A stretch of 64,000 nucleotides of DNA, taken from NCBI GenBank assembly GCA_032988165.1, contig JANTQF010000056.1, positions 89,719 to 153,718 on the forward strand. The letters are read 5' to 3'. Under the pieces are notes generated by a model, which was not told the origin of the DNA, searched no databases, and saw only the letters and a program-made list of their open reading frames with translations. This document shows, in pieces, positions 48,170-57,975 of this stretch (within the stretch, counting starts at the first letter, position 1; each line of letters begins with the position of its first letter). The stretch is from Emmonsiellopsis sp. PD_33. Lineage: Eukaryota > Ascomycota > Eurotiomycetes > Onygenales > Ajellomycetaceae. The position numbers were made by a program, and so were the translations under genes.

Positions 48170-49503
48170 ATGCCCCGTCGTCGCCCCAAACTAGGACGAT
48201 TGTACCCAAGAGACCCCGAGCCAATTTTTTGTTGGCTTTGCGGCGATAGTCTTGAGGCTGCAACATGGGCAAGGGAAGAACCACCTGATTTCGTCTACGC
48301 CAAACAGGAATGGAAAGACGCCTGGGACGAGTATAGGCGGGTCCGAAGCTTGCGAGAGAGGAAATTCTCCTTGGAAGTCCCGGTATCTGATCTTGACTTT
48401 ACATTTCCTCTCCCCGCTGAGTGGACACTGTTCTATCGAGTTAGTAAGTGATAGAGGGAAAAGGAGAGCTGCAATGAATTCTTTCCGGAACCTCCGAACT
48501 GCCAGCAAAAGGCAATTGGACATTATAGTATGGACTACTTGCTAACACAAACTAATACATAGTTATTCCGAGCGACCCTCCACACAACTACCAGCTCACA
48601 GGAATTGGATATATGCCCGGCGGCCGGTCTCTGGAGGCGAATCTCTTCGCACCCCGCGATCCAAAAACTGCATGTCTCGGGGCCGGCAAGGCAAATTCCC
48701 AGACACTGCGTGTCTATCCCGTTCCACATCCGTTCTCGAACAACTATTATGGCTTATTTGATGACATGGCTAGGTCCGGCATCCCCGGTTACGTCCTTCA
48801 TTCCCGATGCTGGGACTTGGTTGAGCGTATTATAGGGCCAACACAGGCCATGTTGCACTTGGACAAGATTGTTGCTGCTCTACGGGACCAATGGAATGAT
48901 ATACTGGCATCTGATGCATGCAAGGGATCATCTAGGCTCCCACCCGGGTTTTTTGAGTTTAGTCTTTATCATGGGCTGAACGATTATTATAATCGGATGG
49001 ATCCTCTGTTCATACCAGAAGTGGAGGAGTTGCTTCGGGATTCCAGCCAGCAACTGCTTGAAGCAAGGAAGCAGCAGGAAGCATGCAGAAATCGAATTGG
49101 CCAAGGCTCCTGCGACAGTATATTCAATCACAAAGTTCCACTCGAGATCAAGTATCTCATTTCAGAGCATCTTAGCCTTGTGGATACGCGGAATATGCTC
49201 ATTGCATTAGGTGAAAACTTTCCCACGAACTTTTGGAAACGGCGGGTTCCGATGGAGCTGCTCTTTGAATTTAAAAACGACGTCGAAGAAGGCAACGGGA
49301 ACAACAGCGACAACAGCAACTTCAACGGCGACAAGACATTTGCCTGGGATTATATTGCTGCGGAAATGGAGAGAAGAGACATTATGGGATCGGCCCTTGG
49401 AATAAAGAATAGACGGCGGATACTCAATATGCTGACACCAATATCACAGAATGTCATCAAGGCAATCAATCAACAAAACGCTGGCTCCCCCGCCTCTCAC
49501 TGA
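48170..49503 (+). CDS. F-box-like protein with N-terminal CxxC
   Basis: Exons 48170-48443 and 48563-49503 encode 404 residues. A CWLCG pair near residue 21 could be half of a zinc site. The middle has GYVLHSRCWDLVERIIGP, a motif I associate with fungal F-box/HET-like accessory families. At about 275-330 there is an F-box-like helix pair (VPLEIKYLISEHLSLVDTRNMLIAL, then NFWKRRVPMELLFEF). An Asn/Gly tract (NGNNSDNSNFNGD) follows. The likely role is substrate recognition for a ubiquitin ligase, which is inference. Its stop codon overlaps the 3' end of the next, opposite-strand gene by 7 bp. Confidence 0.75.
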
Positions 49504-50098
49504 TGGTGGTCTCTGATATACTCGAGGATTTGCTGAATGGTACGACAATTCCGTGCAATATGGTACTTTCCCAGTTGCCTAAAAGCAACCAGGGAGCCGG
49601 TGGCTTGATCAAGTTCCACAAACTCAGCCCATCTTCCCACCGCCGCCACGCCATATACACGATGCTGGCTCACTTTAGGCTTCATCTTGGGCAGGTATTT
49701 CCCAAGTCCCTCCATGGCCTTGTCCCAAACAGCATCTTGTGATTCCCCGGTCATCCACTTGCACTGCACCACCAAAAACATCTTCTCCCTCCACTGGCCG
49801 TTTTCCTCCACGTACTGCAGGACAACCAGATCTGAAATTCCCCCCGGGTTGTGGCTCTCAGGTCGCACGATGTATCGTTCGTTAGGCGGAAATATTTCTG
49901 TCAACATCGCATTCCAAATTCCGGAAACAATCGATTCCTTGTCGCTTGGCTTCATTCTGGTGATGGCCATCTGTGTTCCCGCTGTTGCATACTAGTAGTA
50001 CTAATTTATGTTAGGATCCTGCTTGGCTTGCTTCCTATAGGTAAGGTAATACTTACGGTGTTTGCGGAGTCTTCTTGGGCTGGGAGATGGCTGGCCAT
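49497..50098 (-). CDS. PD-(D/E)XK nuclease-like fungal protein
   Basis: Exons 50057-50098 and 49497-49991 encode 178 residues. The first exon adds MASHLPAQEDSANT, and splicing at 49992 adds YATAGTQMAITRMKP in frame. The fold resembles restriction-endonuclease-like proteins: D68 in GISDLVVLQY and K92 in MFLVVQCKWM give D-x(n)-Q-x-K, with Gln90 where an active enzyme would have Glu. Helices follow (DAVWDKAMEGLGKYLPKM). Small proteins of this pattern are common as accessory genes in filamentous ascomycetes; function is unknown. It overlaps the neighbouring gene tail to tail. Confidence 0.65.
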
Positions 50099-51739
50099 TG
50101 CGATGATTAGGTGAGGTGGGATGGGAAATCAGGCGACTTCTTGAGGGCTCGGTTTTGATAAAAGAGACTCTCATTTGGGAACTTGGATGCTGTCTGATAA
50201 CTATGAAATACTTCAGCTGGTTGTTGTTCTATACATACTTACTACTAAAAGTCTGCTCCTTATTATTCACTATCTCCCTCCCTTGTTGTTGATTCACTCT
50301 TCACTACTCTTGGTTTCTTTTGCTGTTAATTCTCCTTAGTAGTAGTGACATGATCATTCTTTTCTTTATCTGTAATTCACCTAAGGGTAATGAATAAAGA
50401 GACCTCAGTAGATTGCAAATCATGCAGCTCAGTTGAAACATTACAGCCTTTATTGGAGTGCAGCTCAGGGGTGAGTGTGAATGGCTCTTTCACAGGGAGT
50501 CATACACTTTCATAATAGATATCACTGGCCACTAATGTCATTCAAGGCAAATAGCAGTAGCTTGACAATCTAGAAAAGAGATCATTATGAAAGCCTTGAA
50601 AAAAAGAATTAATAAATATCTACCTTTCTATTAGCTTCTATATGCATTATACTAAATGCTTCTCCACCAAGAGCAAACCATCCTTAAATATGTGTTCATT
50701 TTAGGCCTGGTCATATATCCCCTCCGCACATTTCCTTGAACTACTACATAATGAGAATGATGGAGATAGATTATTTAACTCCTACTCTAAACAGTGAAGC
50801 TATCTCAAATTCTATCAACCCCACATACTCCCAACCATGACCTTTTTAACCCACACTGGCAATGCTGATATATTTACCTCTATAACAGAACCGGGATTCT
50901 AACTAAACTACCCCAGCCAGCTCTTCTAAACCACCATCGTCCGTCTTCTTTCTATGAACATCGGATAAGTTCAAGGGATGTAGGCATTCATAAATGTATG
51001 ATATAACTACTACTTAAGCCTACCAGCCATTCTAAAAAACCATTAAAGTAGACACCACCACAGTCATTTAGCAGAAAGCCTTCAAGAGGAACGGTTCGAT
51101 TGCGATATTAGAGAGTCGACATATACAGCCTGAAAGGCAATGACCGCAGTGGTAGATGATTGGGCAACGATAAGAATGACAGTCATACATACATACACTT
51201 GTCCCTCGGGATGATCAATACATCCATTTAGAACTCTGCGAGGATCTAAGGGGGTTTATCATTGTTGCTGATAGGACCCAATCTCAGCATTAGTATGTCT
51301 CTTGAACTAGTAGTATATGATATAGGTATAACGACCACCCCCCACACCCTACCACGTCCAAGCCACACTCTAGGAACGATTCGGAGCTGGCAAGTACTGG
51401 GTCCGGCAAGGGGGGGGGGATGGATGGATATGCATATTGGGCATATCGGTAAGTTTCTGTGGACATCCTTCCTTAAGAAATGGGAAAATCTTATATAAAC
51501 CAGAGGGAGAAGGAGGGAAAAGGGGGGGTTAAAAGAATAGTAAGAGTTGGATCTCAGCACACTTTTTAGCAATAAATTTAGACAATCTACCATTTAGAAA
51601 TTACCCCTTTTTTTTATCTCCTGAAGCAGCTGTTTCGGCCGTTCTATCTGCTTCATAAAATTCGTAGCTTTATTAAATTATAGAGTGCATTTACGAAAAA
51701 ATCAAATCAAATCAAAGCGTTTAAATGACAAGGGATAAA
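50099..51739. other. AT-rich gene-free region of 1.6 kb
   Basis: It is visibly AT-rich, with many short direct T/A tracts and no recognisable coding sequence. It should contain the promoter of the nuclease-like gene and the 3' UTR of the F-box gene. Confidence 0.55.
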
Positions 51740-53177
51740 TCACCATCCTTTTCCGTCTCCCTGCTCATAAAAAGCCGGTTTCTGTTCAATGAAGTGAAGC
51801 CGTTGAATGAATATAGATCTTGACGAAAAGTCACTCTCTGGATCAATTTTATATACTGCTTTTGACCAAGCCGCCTCCCGGTACTCATGAATCTCCACTC
51901 CGTCATGAATGCGAGCGAGTAGCTTTTTGCAATCCGGTTTTCTCAACCCCGGAAAATTTGTTGAGATAATGGAGCCTGTAATTTTCAATATGCCGTCGTG
52001 CTGATTGCCCTTTTCTGGGAAACGGTTTTGGTAACTTGTTCTTATAGCGAGTACTCCGGACGTGGCGGGAAACCGAAGGGTGGTGATTTCAATACAATTC
52101 CGGGTCCCGTATTTCCTCTCACAGAACTGCCGAGCGTACATGGCCCCACGCCCTTCTCATGAGTGATGTCACGCGCTTCTTGGGCTCCTGGGGTGGTAGC
52201 GTGACAGGTGTGAAGAAGGGTCCGTTTTTCGGCTCAAATTGTAGAGGTGTCTCCGATAGGAGACCCCAACAATGAACCATCATCTCGGTTGTGGCCGCCG
52301 CGCGGGCGGGCTCCAAACACGCAACCCTTGAGGAAAACGTTTGTGCGATCCAGACTGGATCCCGAGGAGATTTGAGATTGCCGACAGGTCGGTATACGTG
52401 CAACTGCAAAACCGAACCCCAATGAACGAGATGTGCCTCGGTTTTGCAAAGCTCACATCTTAAATCACGCCGATTATCCATCAAGCAATCTGCCCATTCC
52501 GGAGGTGGGAATCGGCTGGTTATTTTTTCATCATTCAGGCATAGATGCGGGCAGAGCGGGAAATTAAATCTAGTACAGAGTGCAAGGAAATCTTCTTTTG
52601 TCTGCACATGTCTCTCATCGACCAGGTTAATTGTAGTTCCGATGCGCTTCTCAAACTCGAGTAGGAAGGTCCAGGGAAACGGGTAACGTGTCTCAAAACT
52701 CCGCTCGGGATCTATCTTGTCGAACATTTCTGCGATATCATCAAAACTCATATCCTCTCCTGCGGGCGGTAGGCAGAAACATTTTTTGGTATGGAGGCAA
52801 TAGCGGTCTTTGGCCTGTTTCTCCAACTCCTCACATGAGAAGGATGTCATGGCATGTCTTTTCAAGCAGCCTTGACAATGGTATCCTTTTATAATGCCGC
52901 TCTCTTCTAACAAGCACTGGAATTCGAAGCGTGCTGCTCTGCTTGATTTGAGATGTTTGTGGATATATGCGGCGGCGACAGCAGAGTAGTACAGTTGAGA
53001 ACAAGTGAAGGTCAGGGCTAGAGCATCACTGAAAGGTAATTCCTGGTAGATCATATAAAATAGCTCTGTTGGGATTTTAAGAAAACTGCTGTAAGCAGCG
53101 TTATATTTTGTCGCGGGGTTAGAGCGGGGAATCCGCCGGCGGTGCCACGAAAGGCTAGGAAGGGAATTGAAACCCAT
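51740..53177 (-). CDS. F-box protein, probably spliced through a 46-nt intron
   Basis: The start is the ATG at 53177, just before MGFNSLPSLSWHRRRIPRSN; the frame upstream is open but unlike the rest. An F-box lies at about 35-80 (LKIPTELFYMIYQELPFSDALALTFTCSQLYY). Cys/His pairs follow (YHCQGCLKRH, CPHLCL, LRCELC), perhaps a zinc site. In the unspliced frame the protein stops at 52119 after 352 residues. A GTGACA...GGCAG intron at 52127-52172 joins it to FCERKYGTRNCIEITTLRF and extends it to 463 residues in phase. The alternative is a frameshift or a separate downstream open frame at 51740-52141. Function by family would be ubiquitin-ligase adaptor. Confidence 0.7.
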
Positions 53178-53970
53178 GTTTGATGTGACGATGGAAAGAA
53201 ATGCCACTGGCGCTTCGTGTGGGCTATTAATGTGAAGTTGATATGGAAATGAGAAGGGTTGTATAGTACGCGCCTGATGCCCGACACCCGACAGGAATGA
53301 GCGGTGGCAATCACAAAGAATTATCAATAAAAATATTGACGTCAGCCGCACCAAAAAATGGAGGATGTTTAAAGTTGGGGAGCTCCCAATTGTCCCAGTT
53401 AAATGCTGCAAAGATAATATGGATGTGGTAAAGTGTTCTCGACAAGGCCCGAGTATATTAACCGCCACTAGCGCATTTGGCAGCGCAAGTTAACCAACGA
53501 GCGACAGCCAAGCGGCGCCAATGGCGGGAACGACTTTAGTTCCCGCAGGACGGTGACGAGCTGAGGATGTAGGTGATGACCAGGGGCTGGCAGAAAAGAG
53601 AAGTTAAAACACTTATCCCAGGCAGATGTAACTAGTTTGGATGGGCAATATGAAACCCCTTTTACTTCTCACCTGATAGGCCAACCTTACAGTATGCTGT
53701 TGTCAAATGCAGTTGGAATATACCAGCAGCAGAATAGAATGAATAGCAAACACGGATATTAGAGGAGGAAAAGGAAAGGCAGATAGATACAGCTGCTAGA
53801 CAATAGAATAGGGACTGCAGTGGGAGAGATTTGCGCCTTTCCGTTTTTGGGATGTGGGATAGATTTTCCCCCCTTAATTTCTGGCGTCCGCTTCGTCTAC
53901 CATCACAAACGCACCAACAACGCGTCCACCAAACAACCCTTAACAAAAATCGTTCATCTTCACTCCAGAA
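53178..53970. other. Divergent upstream region
   Basis: It separates the F-box gene start and the first duplicated membrane gene. From 53786 rightwards it belongs to duplication copy A. Confidence 0.55.
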
Positions 53971-54535
53971 ATGGCTTCATGGACTGAAATCTTGATCATG
54001 GTGGGGACGTGGATAATCGGCATTGCCACGGGAGTCAGCGCGGCGACGGGGTGTTGGCAGTTTTGGCTGCAGAAGGAGAAAGCCGCGAGTGTTTCCAGTT
54101 TGAAAACGCAGGTGGTAGCGGTGGCGGGGAATGCGGCAACCCTGCAGACCAATTTGGGGACCCTGCAGGAGCAGGTGAGAGTCCTGCGGGAGCGGGTGGG
54201 GGTCCTGGAGCAGCAACTTGTGCCGGCTCCAACAGGTGGCCTGTGTGGCGGGAGTGAATCCTCCACCTCTCAACGGGGGAGAGGTGGTTCGCGGAGAGCT
54301 CGCGGCACGGCCCCCTCGCGGAGCTCAGCCAGGCTTAGGGGGGGATGAAAGAGGTATTCCTTCCATTTTTCTTAGCCAGATTGAACCAGACCTGACCCTT
54401 TCTTTTCCTCATAGGGCAATTTTCCTTTGGGGAAGGTGGTTTGGGGGGGGGGGGGGGGTTGGAGGGGACACCAGCGAGAGTCCACACTTTTACGTAGTGC
54501 TGGTGACTAGTATCCAGCTGGGGAGCTGGAGAAGC
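53786..54535 (+). repeat. Tandem duplication, copy A
   Basis: It shares with 56368-57011 the leader block (GATACAGCTGCTAGACAATAG versus GATACAGCTACTAGGCAATAG, diverged) and the 3' part from GCTCCAACAGGTGGCC to GTCCACACTTTTACGTAGTGC. The N-terminal coding part is much more diverged. It includes a G16 run at 54443-54458. Confidence 0.8.
53971..54348 (+). CDS. Small membrane-anchored coiled-coil protein, copy A
   Basis: A 125-residue open frame starts with an N-terminal transmembrane helix (ILIMVGTWIIGIATGVSAATGCW). A heptad-like coiled coil follows (SLKTQVVAVAGNAATLQTNLGTLQEQVRVLRERVGVLEQQL) and then a Pro/Gly/Ser/Arg-rich tail. Its partner at 56487-56783 keeps the same plan and the PAPTGG hinge. 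The duplication with retained plan argues that it is or was a real gene. No family is recognised. Confidence 0.6.
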   Translation: MASWTEILIMVGTWIIGIATGVSAATGCWQFWLQKEKAASVSSLKTQVVAVAGNAATLQTNLGTLQEQVRVLRERVGVLEQQLVPAPTGGLCGGSESSTSQRGRGGSRRARGTAPSRSSARLRGG

Positions 54536-56486
54536 GAAGATGGACTCACCAAACAAATCCTTGGGCAATCGACATCTGCCCATCCCTTTCAAACCCCGAA
54601 CAGACGAACCCCTGCGAGAATTTGATGGAATGTTGAAAGTACAATACGTTGTGCCTGCCTTCCGGCCTGGCAGGATTTCCATTCCTCATTCTCTTCGAAG
54701 AGAGCAACATTTTTTCTCTCATGTACCCCTTAGACCTCCTCATGAAGCCATACACATGCCTCGATTTCCTTGACAGTCTCGGATTCCCTGCAACATTTAT
54801 CACAGCTGCCAATTCCACCTTCAACGCCCCAAATCTGCACAAACCAGCCGCTATAGCCCTGTTGAGCTTTGTCAGGAAGCAGCTTTTGGCCCAGATGCCA
54901 ATTCCTCCTTTTACACGCCAGCCCCACTAGAAGAGAAACCATACCGCGGATTCATTCTTTGGTGACAGCATGCGGAAGATATACGCTCCAGAAACCAATT
55001 TAAGAAATGTCGCATGAGAAGATCAAGAGAGTGTACTGTGTTCGCACGATTGGAGAACACGGCACCAAGATAGTATGCTCCCTATGGCAATGGAGGAAAT
55101 ATAGAAGAGATGGATGAAACGGATGATACTACTGAATATCACCAAGTACCTTATGAGAGACAGGTAAGCAAGTCCTCGAAACCGCGTTTTGCTATTTAGT
55201 GATGATAGGGAGTAGAGTCTGACACCTTGCAGGACCCACGGAAGCTAACTTCCCGAAAAGAAAATGGGCCGGAAAGTAGGATTCCCCGACGAAAAGCGCT
55301 CCTGTTGATAAAATATACCTGCAAAGCACGTAAGATTCCATGCGACATAACGAATGAACAGCCACGATCGCCAACCTTCCGCTTGTATCCGTGTATATGG
55401 TTGGTGGGTGCACGATGGGATTTGCGCAAACTTAACTCCATGCGTTATCCGTGCATGGCTTCAGGCTCGACATGCTATCTTGCGACTTCATCTTTCAGCT
55501 TCTAAGGGCTTGCCTCATCCCCGTTCGAAGTGGCAATTGTCTTTATACGATAGCAAGAGTTTCCGTGGAGATTGACGCCCCGCGTTTGGTGGTTGTGGAC
55601 GACCTTTCAGGTTGACAGTGCCATCCAGCCAGCAGTACAAAATGACTCGATTAAGCCCCCTGGAGGATGGCCACTCCAAAGCGGAATGTATGTGTTCAAG
55701 CCCGAGTCATTCTGCCCATTCTTTCTAACGAGTCCTTAAAGTCAGTAAACGTCCGCTCTGTGAGTCAGAGATAGCGACCTACACCAGAACGAGGTGCTCG
55801 CTGTGCAAGATATATGCACGGTAAAAACTCTCGCAGAGCGGTGAAATCCCTACACCCCTATACAACGCTGACTGGAGCTGCACAACAATAAAAATTTGAT
55901 GTCTATAGGGAATACTCCGTACGGAGTACAGAGTTGGAAGATTGGGGGAGACAGGAGGCGAGGGGGGTTGGTTTAAGAGTTTAAAAGGAGGACAGTTTTC
56001 CCCAACAAATTCATCGGCGCTATGGACTCCACAGGCACTAGCCAATAGGAAAACATATCCGTGGCCTTGGCTACCCCTGTCGAGTTTAGGTTGCGTCATC
56101 GCTTGCCACACTTGGCTGGCGCTTTTTCAAAGAAAACCAAACATGACGAGCAACATCCTCCTGCGCCGTCGACTCTCGACTCTCCGAAGATTATGGATTA
56201 TTTATTATAGCCCATAATAAACACAGCAATGCGGTAAGTAAAGAATCTAAAAGTTCCTTTTGTCGGTAGATCAGTTCTGCATTACTATCATGCAACTAAT
56301 GCCACTGTCCACAGCGCGACCTCCTGTGCGACATTTCAGCTCGACAACGATTTCTCCGTCACTATCAGATACAGCTACTAGGCAATAGCATGCGGACGGT
56401 AGTGGGAGAGATCCGCTCCTTCCCTTTTTGGACATCCATTTCCCTCTTGCATTTCACTTCACAAAACTTTACTTAATTAACTAGTA
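54349..56486. other. Spacer between the duplicated genes
   Basis: It contains the 3' flank of copy A, then about 1.8 kb without a recognised gene. A frame at 55227-55505 holds a short Zn2Cys6-like fragment listed separately. From 56330 it belongs to copy B. Confidence 0.5.
55227..55505 (+). pseudogene. Possible decayed Zn(II)2Cys6 fragment
   Basis: The translated piece KYTCKARKIPCDITNEQPRS resembles the C-x-A-R-K-x-x-C-D-x(n)-P core of fungal Zn2Cys6 regulators. The first and the last two zinc Cys residues are absent and no regulator body follows. The match is short and may be chance. Confidence 0.2.
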
Positions 56487-57011
56487 ATGGCAAACTGGTA
56501 TGTCATCATTGCATTGGCTATCCTGGCAGTTGCCATTGCCCTCCTCAGGGCATATCTGCAATTGTGGGAGGAGGGAGCCGTGGGGATGGCTCCTTCTGTT
56601 GAGCGGCTGGATGGGCTGGGAGGGAAGGAGGACAGGTTGGAGGGGAGTTTGACTGACTTTGAGGCACATTTGGAGGATCATTTGAGGTCCCTGGAGGGGC
56701 ATATGAGAGCCCTGGAGCAACCTGCGCCGGCTCCAACAGGTGGCCAGTCTAGGGGGAGTGGGTCCTCCACCTCTCTGGCTTGAGAAGAGCTCACAGTGCG
56801 GCCCCCTCATGGAGCTCAGCCAGGATTAGAGGGGGATGAGAGAGGTATTCCTTTCATTTTTCTTAACCAGATTGAATCAGACCTGACCCTTTCTTTCCCT
56901 GATAGATCAATATTCCCTTGAAAAAGGTGATTAGGGGCGGCAACAACATAAATGAGAGAGTCCACACTTTTACATAGTGCTGCTAGTGACTCAACTAGGG
57001 AGCTAGAGAAG
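56368..57011 (+). repeat. Tandem duplication, copy B
   Basis: It is the partner of 53786-54535. Most differences from copy A in the conserved 3' block are C-to-T or G-to-A (for example CTCGCGG to CTCATGG and ACGTAG to ACATAG). Confidence 0.8.
56487..56783 (+). CDS. Small membrane-anchored coiled-coil protein, copy B
   Basis: A 98-residue frame begins with a transmembrane helix (WYVIIALAILAVAIALLRAYLQLW). A coiled coil follows (SVERLDGLGGKEDRLEGSLTDFEAHLEDHLRSLEGHMRALEQ), then PAPTGG and a Ser-rich end. The plan matches copy A, but the tail stops earlier because a TGA replaces the Arg-rich extension. No family is recognised. Confidence 0.58.
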   Translation: MANWYVIIALAILAVAIALLRAYLQLWEEGAVGMAPSVERLDGLGGKEDRLEGSLTDFEAHLEDHLRSLEGHMRALEQPAPAPTGGQSRGSGSSTSLA

Positions 57012-57060
57012 CTGTGTGATATTTCAGCCTGAGAATGATTTCCCAATCACCATCAAGCGC
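57012..57060 (+). repeat. Start of a truncated third repeat unit
   Basis: GTGTGATATTTCAGCCTGAG through CCCAATCACCATCA resembles 56322-56368 (GTGCGACATTTCAGCTCGAC through CGTCACTATCA), the sequence that opens copy B. The similarity stops where the copy B leader block begins. Confidence 0.55.
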
Positions 57061-57975
57061 GCATATACGATACCCACGTCTTGAGAAGCTGGGAGCTCAG
57101 AGTTGATTGAAGAGCAGTGTGCCACCATTGGAAATACGTACTGTAAGTACACTGACTGAAACCCCTTGCAATAATGAAGTACTTACAAGAACCCTAGTAA
57201 AGACAAAGTACCCTCTCATGCTAGCACGCAGTCTATTAGGGTTCAACAAGTTGAGGCTAGTAGGGAGGTTCTTGCAAGCGCGGCATTACTGTTCCAGTCC
57301 TACCATCTCGATCTATTGAAAAACGTGCCGAGGGCCTGATGAAGGGTATTGGGAGTCGGATCTAGAGGGAGAAGGTGAATATTATTATGTGAGTAGGAAT
57401 ATCATTTCTACCTAAATTAAGTTGCATTATTTTCTAACTGTTTTATCTGGACATGGTATCCATTGGTAGGCTAATTAAGAAGTTCTATCATTGGGAAAAG
57501 TACATTATGGATTAAATTTAGAGGTACGACAATGTTCCCTTTTCATGCTATGCAGATATACCTTCTAGTTAAGAGGATAAGGTGCTGACTGTTAGTCACT
57601 GAATGAGGCTGGATTCCCAGTCAAAACAAGAGTCTGTTAGTGCTATGGATGTAAGAGATCTTATTCCAAGGTTACAAGAAGTTATCATCAATATAGATTT
57701 CATTTTATTTTATGCAAGTAATATATTTCATGAAGTCAGTCATCAGTGTGAAACTGTTCATTAAATCAATCCTGAGACTATTTAACACTAGCTACACTAT
57801 TCTTAGTCTTTTTATGTTTTCGTTTTACAAAAAAACCCCATCCTAGCTAGCTAGCCTTATGATATCCATGTTTTCAATCAATAGCTCCATTCGCATCAGA
57901 CAGCAGAAAATAATGGTTAGTTAGTTGGCCCGAAAACGCCTTCAACTTTTGTTTTCTTTTCTCTTTTTCAAATTT
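57061..57975. other. AT-rich region between the duplication and ARG1
   Basis: It contains the ARG1 3' UTR at its right end. No gene is recognised; the AT content rises from about 57360. Confidence 0.55.

Noticed and set aside
53178..53468. N-terminal extension of the F-box protein with a hydrophobic stretch
   Set aside because: The extension looks unlike coding sequence, and the ATG at 53177 precedes the family-like region.
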